The notes below the pieces were generated by a model. That model had not been told where the DNA came from and searched no databases. It was given only the letters and a program-made list of their open reading frames with translations. Shown here piece by piece: positions 35,901 to 44,695 of a DNA stretch of 64,000 nucleotides. The position numbers and the translations under genes are program-made. Where the stretch lies: the NCBI GenBank assembly GCA_025642075.2, contig JAODUO010000185.1, positions 452,001 through 516,000 of the forward strand, written 5' to 3'. Source of the DNA: Ridgeia piscesae. Lineage: Eukaryota > Annelida > Polychaeta > Sabellida > Siboglinidae. The first letter of the stretch is position 1. Each line of letters starts with the position of its first letter.

Positions 35901-36916
35901 GGCCGAAGCCGCCAACACAGCCTCATTCTGGGCGCACTTGATACAGAGACCACCTGCCAGACTGACAGGGGCGCCTGGATCGCCCGAGAGCAACGACATC
36001 TGCATGCGCAGCTTCCCTCTCAGCTCATCCACTTCCTTCTGCGATGTCTGCAGCTCCTCCCTGTGGCAGAAATGTGAATTTATATGCCGACACTTGTTTT
36101 TTATTTTAGGAATTTTGACATGTGTTGATAAATCATATTCAGGGTTAGGAAAGTGATTCGCAATTATATTATGATGATCCCATAAATTATTTTAAAGAAG
36201 GAATGACTATTTCCTGATATACTGTATATGACGGTTTGATTTCTTCACGGAACAAAACGTCAAACAAACTTGATAGTAAAAACTTAATAGCTAGAAATGA
36301 TGCATGCAGAATAAGTAACATGTTTCTTTTTATGTGGTCTCACTGTAGATTCCTGCATCAATTTCAAAGCCACAAACAAATTTTTGGAAAACAGATACTA
36401 ATAATCATATTACATATTCACACGCAGTAGAATTTACAAAGCAGTTACATTTTTCTATTGATATCCTTTAGTGAGGAATTCAATGGACATTCATGAGCAC
36501 TATAGATACCCACCTGGTTTGTGACAGCTGAACTTCCATCCTCGTTGTCTTCGCGGTGTGGAGTGCATTGATTCGTTCCTTTGAGTAAGAAACAAAAACA
36601 TCTCATTGAATACGTGCTCCTCAGTCATATGGTAACATGACTAGAAACATTGATGATCCACTAGTTTCACCTTAAGTCAGTCTACAGACTATATGCCATG
36701 TACCTGTGACAATGCCATGGAGTTAGATCATTAATCATCCCTTATTACTAATGGTTTTTTGGTATATCTGTGGACAACGCTCAAACTTTGGACTGAATAC
36801 ATCTTGAAAAAAGATGTAATTCGATAAATGTAAATTGAATGAGCCGACTGTTGTATGAAGTAGAGACTACTTGTTAACTTTTAAAGTTACCAGTGTATGT
36901 CTATATTATATATACA

Positions 36917-36975
<59 letters not shown>

Positions 36976-39900
36976 ATAACGTATTGCAAATCACAGTTAT
37001 TACTGTAATCATAACAACATCATAATAACAATCTTATACTATTTCTGTGCCCACCAGTTCAATCTGCCACCTTCCGTAGTCCTGTTTTGTCATTTGGTGT
37101 TTTGGGTCGGCGGGAGACGAAGCAGTGAATGGTCTACTCCAGCCACCTGGCGACTCTGTCACCTGCCACCAGAGAAAGTAGTGCAGCAAAAGATGTTCCT
37201 TTCCTCTATATTTGTATTCTATTGAACTTTGATTTTATAAAAGTAAAATACGATCATTTGCAGTAAAAAGTTAACTAACTGCAATAAATCTTGCTGGTTT
37301 GCTACTTATAAGCCAAATACATAATTAATATCTACATTCTAAATACAGGCATGCATATTATGATGCATAGAGCATAACGATCATTATGGTTACTATACAA
37401 CTAAATATAAAAATATTACCTAAATAAAAATTATTGTGAGGCACTGACTATTTTAGAATTAAGAGCATTGAGGTTTTTTTCTGAAAATGTAGATGGCAGC
37501 ACCAACCCCTGACACTTCGATGCCTTCGTTGATGATCTCCTGCACGGTACTTCGTTTGATTTCTTCATGCAACAGTCGGTTCTCCTCTGTCAACTCTACG
37601 ACCTTCAACTTGAGGATACGCAGCTCATCCTGGAACAGTTTCACTTTCACTCATCATCTCCATCATCAATGTATACATTCAGCTTAACATACTGTGTCTT
37701 AGTTCATTTTAATTAATTATGAAACAAAACAGAGTGTGTCACAAATATAAGCTATGACTAGCCCCAGCCTAAATTATGTGTAATATAAAAAAAAAAATTC
37801 AACCTGTAATTATGTCTTTTCATATAATTATGATTATAGAAATAATAGTGTTCATGACTCATAATATATTGTCTTCAGCATAAAATGTGTTTATAACCTG
37901 TATGAACTACAATTTTATATTGTGTAAGGAGTAAAGTAAAAATAATGAATACTGCACATTTTCATGAATTGTTCTTACAATTGTGTCTACAATTATTGAT
38001 CCTGTAATAAAAATAGTAGCACACACACCAGCAGTGGTGTGTAGCAGCAGACATATGGGGTTAAAGGTCACATCCTGTCCAACTTACAGGGTTAAAGGTT
38101 ACTTCCGGCCTACCTTGCAATACTTGTTCTCTGCCTCAGCCTGCACTAGGAGGGAGGACTGGTGCTGGAGCAATCCCACGGTCTCCACGGGGCCCGGCAC
38201 CTCCCCCCGGGGCATCGGGGGTGTTCTCATCCCTTGTATTGGCGATGGAGACATAGAATATGTCTGCATTCGTCTTGGTGAAATGGGAAGCTGAAAGATG
38301 CATTCTTCATCTCAGAATTGCTTTGTATGGTTTTCATCAAGAGAGATTATTTCAAAGAGTAAAAGTATAGTAAATTTGAATAATTACAGCAGTGTGTAAA
38401 AGCATCTAGATTTGTGGCTGCAACTGAGATGCTGTTGGGATATCTTAAATAACCATATAATACTGCCATTTAATGAGTTACCAACTATTGTCAAATCTTA
38501 CAACTTTCAATAATTGACAGTTTTTTATGTGAATACATAACAATTATCAGTTATTCTTCAAAATTACGACCCAAGTCGGAGGGGTGGGAAACCAAACTTT
38601 CTATTTACTACCTAATAAAGTACACTTTTTAAGTTCAGCCCACACTTCGACTACATGCATTAACAGCATTTTATATCCGACTGACAGTGACAGAACTGTA
38701 GATGCCATAACACTGGCCATGCAAACTACCATAGGTTTCTCTAATCGAAACTGCATATTTTATGTAAAATTCTACACACAAGTTAGTCTGAGTACTGAGA
38801 GCTGAGAGGACCTGGACTTACACTGGCTGCGAACTGGACCACCTTTGGCTCCTCGGGTTCATGTTTCTCCAGCATAGTTCTGAGTCTGTTGACTGCGGCC
38901 CCGTAGGTGTAGTCACAGTGTTCGGTGTTACGTGATGACTGCCACATGGTTGACTGGTCAGCAGACCCTGGCTGTGGTCGGCGTGCCCGCCTACTGGGAT
39001 AAAGCACGGGCTGATCCTCCAATGTGTGACGACGTAAGTCACGCAGACTCTCCGTCGCACGGCCTGGCAATGAAACACACTGGTTTAACAGCGGCGAGAA
39101 AATCTTTGTCGCTGACTGATAAGGTATTTCTTTCACAAGAAATATAACTTGAAACTAGTCTGCCCTATAATATGAAACTAGTCTTACCCTATTTGTAACA
39201 GTCACTACATTTTGGCATTGCCATGATAAATTGCTGAATTAATATTTTTCTATACCTGGACTTGTAGCATAATGAGTTAGATCCCACTAATTGATCGTCT
39301 TTTAATACTAATATATAACTGTTACATGGCAATGAAGATAGAATGATTCTGATTACTACGGTATACAGTTAGATCCTCAATCACGAATTCATATCAATTG
39401 TGAACAATTATGCAGAAGTGACATCTACTATGCACACTGCAGATCAATTAATGCATGCTCTACTCAAGTCTTGGCACTTGGGTTCCCCAACACCGAAGTC
39501 TTCAATGCAGGGGAGCAATTCTGAAATGACTGTTCGTGTCTGTGTTATCACATCATAATTGATATTCATATACATGTACGAATGTACAAACTACCTGTGG
39601 GTCACCATGACACTATTGCCTGACTGCTGTTACTGCGTGGTATAAAGTCTGATCCTTTGAGGCTTAGCCTTCAAAATCAATGCCACTGTCAGACTCGGAG
39701 TGACTGGCTGATTTATAATTTTAATTTAGTTCTTACTATATTAGCCTGACAACATCGCAGTTATGTACACTCACGTCAGTTCATATCCCAGTTGCATAAG
39801 TGGAATTTATTAAGGCATAGGCACACCAAAGCATGCACTCAATACATATTAATCTGTATTGAAATTACGCTACTAAACTCCTGACAATCAAGCGCGAACA

Positions 39901-40055
39901 ATACATAAATTTGAGCCAAAACGCCGACAAGATTCAACAAGTCCATTGATTTTCTCTATAAAGTTCTTGAATTTATGATTAATGCAACGCTTTTTGTATT
40001 TACCTCGGACCGCACGTTGATACTGTATCAAGGATTCATCCAAATCGTTGTCCAT
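23595..40055 (-). CDS. SDCCAG8: SDCCAG8, centrosomal/ciliary coiled-coil protein (16 exons)
   Basis: In vertebrates SDCCAG8 (CCCAP, NPHP10/BBS16) sits at centrioles and the ciliary base and supports ciliogenesis. Exons, in transcript order: 40055-40004, 39063-38822, 38290-38114, 37629-37507, 37162-37055, 36578-36514, 36060-35863, 35164-35026, 33828-33676, 32204-32070, 28910-28794, 28365-28236, 27686-27554, 25478-25361, 24987-24813, 23918-23595. All phases match apart from one extra base in exon 12. The product is about 795 residues (human 713), almost all coiled coil. Diagnostic blocks match my memory of the human protein: GGLCIKCAQNEAVL, LTSQTSIVQKLQEEC, MRERLRQLDAHA and ERQLLVREVEFLRTQL. 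The C-terminus is about 80 residues longer than human. It shares a probable bidirectional promoter with the gene to the right and is convergent with the ARHGEF33-like gene. Confidence 0.95.
23925..24475 (-). repeat. SDCCAG8: ~60-bp minisatellite copied from the SDCCAG8 exon 16 acceptor edge
   Basis: About nine degenerate units (near 23950, 24013, 24070, 24140, 24200, 24262, 24322, 24381, 24440). Each contains a plus-strand version of GCAGCTCTCCTTGCTGAGTA followed by GAGGATCTACGGAGAACAAGG. The exon edge itself reads GCAGCTCTCCTTGCCCAGCA then CAGGATCTACGGAGAACAAG, so exon and intron bases are repeated together. Confidence 0.85.
24813..24987 (-). CDS. SDCCAG8: SDCCAG8 exon 15
   Basis: Acceptor CTTCAG, donor GTAATG, leaving in phase 0. 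It encodes RDNKHLKSQNLQHKTRLDRA and KMRERLRQLDAHAYKSGQQ, matching the human MKQRLRQLDKHSQATAQQ. Confidence 0.95.
25361..25478 (-). CDS. SDCCAG8: SDCCAG8 exon 14
   Basis: Acceptor TGTGCAG, donor GTGACA. It encodes LTSQTSIVQKLQEECRLLAG, closely matching human LTSQNTFLTKLKEECCTLAK. Confidence 0.95.
25557..27283. repeat. Polypyrimidine/polypurine minisatellite (CTCTGTCTCTAGGTCTCTGT)
   Basis: About 1.7 kb of CTCTGTCTCTAGGTCTCTGT and CTCCCTCTCTGTCTC words in SDCCAG8 intron 13, followed by a (CTGT)n run to 27313. The gene-sense strand is purine-rich. The antisense strand shows many pyrimidine-tract plus TAG|GT strings. Confidence 0.95.
27554..27686 (-). CDS. SDCCAG8: SDCCAG8 exon 13
   Basis: Acceptor CTTTCAG, donor GTATGT, leaving one carried base. 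It encodes LHLAKLSKETIELTRGDDLK and HRSEQREQQLNTMIETLENRH, matching the human QLHLTRQEKDS and QQREQELTQKIQQMEAQH. Confidence 0.92.
27687..28235 (-). other. SDCCAG8 intron 12, no other feature
   Basis: AT-rich intron sequence. No repeat array or mobile element recognised. Confidence 0.6.
28236..28365 (-). CDS. SDCCAG8: SDCCAG8 exon 12, one-base frameshift
   Basis: Acceptor TTGTAG, donor GTGAGA. The length of 130 breaks the frame: the first part reads ERSRLRTEGEDLRRRLRQAE and then runs to a stop. Dropping one G in GTGGAAGG continues as KAKEQCVLLANNVQELERE, which fits the human LAREECLRLTELLGESE and restores phase 0. Most likely a sequencing error, otherwise a broken allele. Confidence 0.85.
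28441..28565 (-). mobile_element. SINE fragment (family A, copy 1)
   Basis: On the minus strand it shares CCTGGCTATAGATAGTAGTA, GCATTAATTG and ACTGGTCTGTCAGGGAGTAA with three other copies in this window (40893-41085, 59046-59325, 63083-63345). Only the body is visible; the tRNA-like head is not. Confidence 0.6.
28794..28910 (-). CDS. SDCCAG8: SDCCAG8 exon 11
   Basis: 39 codons, phase 0, acceptor TTTGCAG, inferred donor GTCCGT (weak). It encodes ATDSMKMSMTHATIERNAVM and KKLHKKTNLMEKELEQ. Confidence 0.88.
29318..29772 (+). repeat. 24-bp minisatellite
   Basis: About 19 units of CTTGTGTGTACAGACTGTGC plus TACA in SDCCAG8 intron 10. Units are multiples of three, so long frames on both strands are artefacts. 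Confidence 0.95.
30100..31098 (-). mobile_element. 5'-truncated non-LTR retrotransposon (CR1/L2-like reverse transcriptase)
   Basis: The minus strand encodes the C-terminal part of a reverse transcriptase, open from 31098 to 30280: TGAPQGCVLSPFFYTLYTND, then RFSDDTAML (the catalytic Y/F-x-DD box), HLNVSKTKEMCIDFR, YLGVILDEKLSF and the usual helical end. The endonuclease and fingers are missing. The frame is still open, so the copy is fairly young. It lies in SDCCAG8 intron 10 in the gene's own orientation. The lower boundary is approximate. Confidence 0.88.
31415..31899. mobile_element. MITE-like element with ~20-bp terminal inverted repeats
   Basis: Left end GGGGCCGGTTTCATAGACC (31415-31433), right end GGCTTTATGAAACTGGGCCC (31880-31899), in inverted orientation. 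A second right-type end, GGTCTCATGAAACTGGC, lies at 31794-31810. No transposase is visible. GGGCCCAGTTTCATAAAGCC ends are typical of small DNA transposons in invertebrates. Confidence 0.75.
32070..32204 (-). CDS. SDCCAG8: SDCCAG8 exon 10
   Basis: 45 codons, phase 0, acceptor GTGACAG, donor GTATGA. It encodes MKELTEQLVESQTQLERVTR and DKISLMSELHCVKGQ, matching the human QVEKVTKEKISAINQLEEIQSQ region. Confidence 0.92.
32785..33675 (-). repeat. SDCCAG8: 29/30-bp minisatellite copied from the SDCCAG8 exon 9 donor edge
   Basis: About 31 units. On the gene strand each reads GAGGA(A)CTGGGCACCAAG then GTGGGTGGAGG, i.e. the last codons of exon 9 followed by its donor. Units of 29 bp (GAGGACTGG) and 30 bp (GAGGAACTGG) are mixed. 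The array begins immediately at the true donor. Both strands are open for about 370 codons as a by-product. Confidence 0.95.
33676..33828 (-). CDS. SDCCAG8: SDCCAG8 exon 9, with repeated donor
   Basis: 51 codons, phase 0, acceptor TCACAG. It encodes ALVQREQLKEELVNMQQ and ends AAEREELGTK (human TKEREYMGSK). The donor GTGGGT is the first of about 31 near-identical copies of this exon end in the following array. Confidence 0.92.
34270..34945 (-). repeat. SDCCAG8: Decayed partial copies of SDCCAG8 exon 8 (3' half)
   Basis: Copy at about 34290-34350 reads, on the gene strand, GYQQEKTSIKMVEQAQLEQTQ-like (real exon AYQQVKKSVEMVEQAQLEQT), with a destroyed donor. A shorter copy lies at about 34861-34915. 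Both are followed by purine-rich (GGGAGG) sequence like that after the real exon. Confidence 0.75.
35026..35164 (-). CDS. SDCCAG8: SDCCAG8 exon 8
   Basis: Acceptor GCAACAG directly overlaps an X-box-like palindrome; donor GTGAGG; leaves in phase 0. It encodes ERDELVTELTSLRAKYEDLK and ...YQQVKKSVEMVEQAQLEQTQ. Partial decayed copies of its 3' half lie in the next intron. Confidence 0.92.
35167..35180. promoter_or_regulatory. X-box-like palindrome at the exon 8 acceptor
   Basis: GTTGCCATGGCAAC is a perfect 14-bp palindrome identical to a symmetric RFX X-box. It sits at the 3' end of intron 7, touching the AG acceptor. RFX factors drive ciliary genes, usually from promoters, so the role here is uncertain. 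Confidence 0.4.
35267..35765 (-). pseudogene. Decayed non-LTR reverse transcriptase fragment
   Basis: The minus strand reads VSTGSPQGCVLSPLLFIVHT, IKFSDDTSLL, a stop, then in another frame LNTFAKWCDKSYLYLNATKT and onward. Same CR1/L2-like type as the copy at 30100-31098 but broken by a stop and a frame change. Lies in SDCCAG8 intron 7, gene orientation. Confidence 0.85.
35863..36060 (-). CDS. SDCCAG8: SDCCAG8 exon 7, Cys-x-x-Cys block
   Basis: Acceptor GCCACAG, donor GTGTGT. It contains LAGGLCIKCAQNEAVLA, the most diagnostic block of the family (human GGLCLKCAQHEAVL), with the two conserved cysteines in place. Confidence 0.95.
36514..36578 (-). CDS. SDCCAG8: SDCCAG8 exon 6
   Basis: 65 bases, acceptor CTCAAAG, donor GTGGGT. 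It encodes ERINALHTAKTTRMEVQLSQ and carries two bases to the next exon. Confidence 0.85.
36917..36971. repeat. (TA)n microsatellite
   Basis: About 26 TA dinucleotides in SDCCAG8 intron 5. Confidence 0.97.
37055..37162 (-). CDS. SDCCAG8: SDCCAG8 exon 5
   Basis: 36 codons, phase 0, acceptor GTGGCAG, donor GTGGGC. It encodes VTESPGGWSRPFTASSP and ends YGRWQIEL; the RPF and Gln-x-Glu-Leu positions fit the human protein. Confidence 0.85.
37507..37629 (-). CDS. SDCCAG8: SDCCAG8 exon 4
   Basis: 41 codons of coiled coil (DELRILKLKVVELTEENRLL and onward), phase 0. The donor is inferred as GTTGGT, a weak sequence. The frame stays open past it, so the 3' boundary is the least certain of the gene. Confidence 0.8.
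38114..38290 (-). CDS. SDCCAG8: SDCCAG8 exon 3
   Basis: 59 codons, phase 0 at both ends, acceptor TTTCAG, donor GTAGGC. Pro/Met-rich start (LPISPRRMQTYSMSP) and a conserved end QAEAENKYCK (human HLEAEVKFCK). Confidence 0.9.
38822..39063 (-). CDS. SDCCAG8: SDCCAG8 exon 2
   Basis: Acceptor GCCAG, donor GTAAGT, leaving in phase 0. It encodes GRATESLRDLRRHTLEDQP and ends with YGAAVNRLRTMLEKHEPEE, which corresponds to the HAVNQLKDLLRQQ segment of the human protein. Confidence 0.9.
40004..40055 (-). CDS. SDCCAG8: SDCCAG8 exon 1 (start codon)
   Basis: It encodes MDNDLDESLIQYQRAVR plus one carried base, donor GTAAAT. The ESLIQYQRAVR block matches the EILGQYQRSLR start region of the human protein, fixing the start. 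Confidence 0.92.
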
Positions 40056-40351
40056 TTTATGTTCGGAGAGACTACATTATGGGATTAGCATTAAATCAGT
40101 ATTTATCTTTCTAAGATTCCATTCTGTTCAAACATTCCCGTCCTTCTTAGCGGAAACCGGTTTGTTTACATAAATGCGCATGCGCTTGTAAAATACACCA
40201 ATGATATAACGAAACACTATTTTCTGCGCACATTTCGAGCTGATCCGGTAACTTTCGAGGGAGTGTGTTGTTTTGTAAAGTTTGTTTTAGGTCACCAATG
40301 TATCGCAACAGCGATCTGATGGGCAACTCGGATTGATCGTGTCATAGAGGA
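40056..40351. promoter_or_regulatory. Probable bidirectional promoter, SDCCAG8 / unknown gene
   Basis: Between the SDCCAG8 start (40055, minus) and a plus-strand donor GTAAGT at 40352. It contains TGCGCATGCGC (40175-40185), a perfect NRF1-type palindrome, and TGTTTAC (40163-40169), a forkhead-type site. More GC-rich than its surroundings. The plus-strand non-coding first exon is inferred from the donor alone. Confidence 0.55.
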
Positions 40352-40892
40352 TGGTAAGTTTTCGCAGTTATGCCAACTCGTGAAGGGTTGCTGTCGATCC
40401 AAGACAATCTGTGAAAATCGCCTTGCGTGGCATAGGCTATGCCATGGCGCCCTAGTTGCAGCAGACGATGCGGGACTTCCTATCATCAGTCCGGGTCACC
40501 CCAGCCAACTTGTACATTTAATTAAGATTTGCGTGGACAGGGTTCTTGATGTACATAATACATTTTAATACTGATGACCAGAATTTCATATCAGGTTAAA
40601 ATCTGCATCACTGATATAAATGTGTCTAACTCTCCTTCCAACATCTCATTTAATACAATGTCTGATTTTTTATTAAATACGAAGGTGGTCCTCAGGAAAA
40701 TGACACATCGAGTAATCTCTGTTCCTTGTTAACCTGAATTCAAATTATACAAATTGACAGCAGTGTAACTAACATGTTGATCAACGAGGTGTAAAAAAGG
40801 TGACTCACACTATTTTGACACTAAAAAGTATGTAAGTTAGAACTTATATGTTGCAGTATCCAACCCATAGGTCTGCACAAAGCTCACAGAGC

Positions 40893-41085
40893 GCTTTACA
40901 CTTTACTCCCTTGCAGACCAGTTCAGTTGAACACCATCTCAACTTATCTGGGTAATTGGAACTGTGGGAACTGGGAAGCATTCAGTCATGTTGCAAAGAT
41001 TATCCATATACAAATATGAAATAGCCACCTCTGTCTGTAGCCAGGAGTGAATGATCTTGCCACAGTTTGACACAGTAACATAGCA
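40893..41085 (-). mobile_element. SINE fragment (family A, copy 2)
   Basis: The minus strand shares CATATTTGTATATG, GACTGAATGCTTCCC and CTGGTCTGCAAGGGAGTAAA with the other copies. A tRNA-like head lies upstream on the same strand at 41385-41455 but is separated by about 300 bases. Confidence 0.65.
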
Positions 41086-41384
41086 GTGTTTTTCTAAGCC
41101 ATCTTGCTCAAATATGCCAGAAATGCCACCTCCTAGCTATTTCTTGCTATAAACATGTTTACATGCTATACCTTGTAGTTATCTATTTGGTTTTCGTGTC
41201 TATTTCTTAGTTCTCAGTGAATAAGTTAAAACACCCATCAGAATGAACCATATTGAAGGTAGTTTTTAAAATAGTTCTAGGTAGTCATACCCCCAGTCCC
41301 ACATAGTGCACATCACATATTCTGTATTCACTCGGCCCATCCTATCATCTCGCACATATTTTTTCTCAGGGAAACCCATGCATA

Positions 41385-41455
41385 GGATTCAAATCCCTGT
41401 TCTTTAGATTTAGAGTGTGATGCTCTGTTCATTGAACTATACCACTTCATATGAA
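41385..41455 (-). mobile_element. tRNA-like SINE head
   Basis: The minus strand has an A-box-like TAGTTCAATGAACAGAGC and a B-box-like GGATTTGAATCCT about 30 bases apart, in a degenerate tRNA shape. Too diverged for a functional tRNA gene. It could belong to SINE copy 2. Confidence 0.5.
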
Positions 41456-42330
41456 ACATGAAAGAGACAATACCACAATTGGTCACAACAATAATGTGAC
41501 CAGTTTTTAGTAACTACTGGAGCAAACTATGTATTCTAAACAGTATGCTATGCATTTGCATTAGGAATGTTGGCAGTGTGACATCAGAAAACAAAAAGGT
41601 TATATCAGTTGGTCTATCTTGAAAATGTAATAGTAAACAAAACAGCATAGATGTACTAATTTTCTTCTAGTCCTTCCATTTAAGAGGCACCTTTACATTG
41701 TTTCATAGGCACAGATATGCTAAAAAATAATAAAGAAATAAAATTCATGCAAACTACTTTGCACAGCAAGAAACTTTTGCTAAGCCCAAGATATAAATTC
41801 AGACAATATCAGCCTTTGACTGCCCCAACCTGGTTCGATTGATTGACAACCTGTCAATCTGGCCATAATAGCTCACTGTGTTATTAAATACGGCCTTCCA
41901 GGTTGTTAGCTATCTGCCAGTGACTGTGAAGTGTATCAGTGGTTGATATTGTTAATGTTATGGTAGACGGTAGCTATAGAACAGTGTGGTCTGGGTGACT
42001 CAGACTGGACCATTCACACGGCCGTAAGTTGAGACATTACAGATCGTGAAGCAGATCATATGTGGACATTTGTAATAGCAAGCGGTGAACAGATCAGATC
42101 GGTGAATATCTCTAGGAGCAAAACAGAAACTTGTATTTGGTGTACAGGAGAAAAATATAAGTATTTTACTGGTAGGAGAAACACAGATGTATGTATTTGA
42201 TTTACAGGAGGAAAATACATGCATGTGACCAGGATGGAACTGAAAGTTGGACATCATCTTTGACCGTCATGGACTATTGGTTGTCTGTCTGTTGCAAAAT
42301 CACCCTGCACAGTAGGATGTAAACAGTAGA

Positions 42331-42393
42331 CATGTCGGGAGACAGGGACGCAGACAAAGCACCTTCAACTAACCTCTGTCATGGCACTGGTGA
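42331..42393 (+). CDS. Unknown gene, putative first coding exon
   Basis: It encodes MSGDRDADKAPSTNLCHGTG and a final Glu, then donor GTAGGT in phase 0. It joins in frame to the acidic exon at 46988, which begins in phase 0. A preceding acceptor (CTGCACAG at 42305-42312) would link it to the non-coding exon near 40351. No family recognised. Confidence 0.5.
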
Positions 42394-42839
42394 GGTAGGT
42401 TACCAACGTGTTCAGATGTCATATTTAGTCTCGTGCTAATACCATTTAAGTCAGAAAGTGTGCTTTGGTTTTCTATTAGCTGCACTGGAAATTTGGAGTA
42501 TTATATTAGTCAGTCAAGCTCTAGAAGATGTGTCGTATTGGCAACATTTGCAAGGTGTATATCTGGAATGTTAGACGGTATTCACTAACACCTTTTAACT
42601 TCCACTTAAAATGTTCACTTTTGTGTCATGCACAAACTATTTGATGGAGAGACCTATACACAGGTCTCTTGTAAACTCTTCCGAGGGCAGTAATAGCTGT
42701 AGTGTATTTGTTCAACTCTGAGTCAGGGTTTTTGGCATGACTATTAATGCACAGTGTAGACCATCTGGATGTAAAAGTGTGTTGGTAAAATAATAATTTG
42801 TAATTGTTTTAAACACTCAGGGAAGTCCTGTGAAAATGC

Positions 42840-43230
42840 AGTGATCGTGGTTGTAGACTTGTGGTAGTGACGTTATGTTGCGGTAATGACGTTATGTTGC
42901 GGTAGTGAGGTTATGTGCTAATGGTGGTGGTAAAGTTGTATGTTGTTGGTGGTGAGGTTATGTGATGGTGGTTGTGAGGTGTGGTGTTAAGGTTGTTGTG
43001 GTACTGGTGTGGTAGTGGTCGTGTCATAGGTTATGTAGTTGTAGTGTGTGGTAGCATTGATGAGGTAATGTGGTGTTGCTGGTGAGGTTGTGTAGTAGTA
43101 TTGTTGAGGTGAGGTGAGGTGATGTTGCTGGTGAGGTGTGCTAATGTTGTTGAATGAGGTTATGTCACTTATGTGGTAGTGGTGAAGTTGTGTGGTGTGG
43201 TGTTTCTGTGGTCAGGTGTCATGTGGTGTG
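42840..43230 (+). repeat. Imperfect GGT/GTG-rich repeat
   Basis: Irregular words such as GGTGAGGTTATGTG and GGTAGTGACGTTATGTTGCG repeat with no fixed period. Several copies of CTGGTGAGGT resemble the donor edge of the exon ending at 42393. Confidence 0.6.
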
Positions 43231-43439
43231 GGAGACCTTGATTTTATAAATGGTCCAATGAATCACACCATCTCACATTGAGAGGAACTCACTGAGAACA
43301 CTTTGAAGTTCAGTTATAATAATTATAATAACACACTTGAACCAAGTGTTGTGTGTCAAGTGCTTTTTTTCTAAACCTGCACACACAATGAATACAACCA
43401 GCCGTAAACTTGTAGTCTGGTTTTTTAAAGAAAAATGTG

Positions 43440-44695
43440 TAGTCTTCCCCCTGAATAACGCCGAAACACAGATGTAGTATTTGTTTAAAGGGGGAAAATC
43501 AGGGCATTGTGACCAGGATGGAACAAGGAAACATTGCCCCCATCATCTTTGAACCGAACATGGACTTTTGGTTGTCTGTCTTTTGCAAAAATAAAACCCT
43601 GCCATAAAACACAGTCGACAGTCGGGAAAAAAACAGGGACGGCAGTCAAAGCACCCTTAAACCCCAAAAACCTTGCCCCCAGGTCAGTGGTGGGGTGGTT
43701 AAAAAAAGGGGTGTTCAGTCTGTCATATTAAAGTCAACCACCCTAAACCATTTCGAGTCAGAAATTTGTGTTAAGGGGTTTCATTGTGCCCCCTGGAAAA
43801 TCGCCGTAATCATATTGCCCCCAGTCAAGCTTTTTTAAAAAAAAGGGATGTGTCGTTTTGGCAACACAAGGTGTAATCTGGAAAGACATTCCTCCAAAAC
43901 TTTTTAAACTAAAAGGGGGTTCATTTGTGTCTGTGCAAAACACAAGGGAATCCCAACCGGGCCGTAAACTCTTCCTGGGCAGTAATGCGTTGTGTTAAAG
44001 TTAACTCTGTGTCGGGGTTTTTGCACATGACTATTAATGAAACCAGCCGAAAGACCATTGCCTGAAAAAATGTTTTGGGTTTTAAAAATAATCATTTGTC
44101 AGTTGTTTAAACACACTTCAAAGCCGTGAAAATTTCCCCAGTAAATCTTTGGTTAAAAAAACTTGGGTAGTGGGGTTATTTTGCAGCACATAAAAAGGAA
44201 AAAATTGTGCTAATGGTTGGGGTTAAAGAAAGGGGTATTTTGTTGGTCTGTGACGTAAATGTGCAACGGTAAACTTGTCCAGTAGGGTTTGGGGTGTTAA
44301 AGTATGGGTCTGTGGGGTAGTGGTGTGCATAGTAATGTAGTTAGTTGCCGTAAAAAATTGCCTCCGGGTAATGTGGTGTTGCTGGGATTGTGTAGAGTCT
44401 TTTTGACACTGAGGTACAACCAGCCAAAAATTCCCTGGTGGGGTGTGTTTTTGTTGAAACAGGGTCATTTTCAGTTGTGTGAATACAAGGTGAACATTGT
44501 CCTTGGTTTGGGGTTTTAAAAACTGGGTCATGTGTCAGTGGTGTGGGAGACCAATGTTTTATAAAGGCCAAATGAATCACACCTCCAAAATTGCGTTGGA
44601 AAGAAACACCATTGTCATTTCTGTGCATAAAAATTTAAATAAAACCAAACACTTGCCTCCAAAGGGGTTGTTTTGAAAAGTGCTTTTTTTCAACT
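43440..44695 (+). other. Mosaic copy of 42150-43375 blended with the 87-bp repeat
   Basis: Follows the 42150-43375 segment in order (for example GTGACCAGGATGGAAC, GGTTGTCTGTC, GTGCTTTTTTTC) but at regular intervals switches to words of the 87-bp repeat (CCAGCCGTAAAC, ATTGCCCCC, GTTAAA, AACAGGG). Homopolymer runs are inflated. Probably a consensus artefact and not real sequence; no gene should be read from it. Confidence 0.7.

Noticed and set aside
41385..41455. Functional tRNA gene
   Set aside because: A- and B-box-like words are degenerate and the acceptor stem does not pair; better read as a SINE head.
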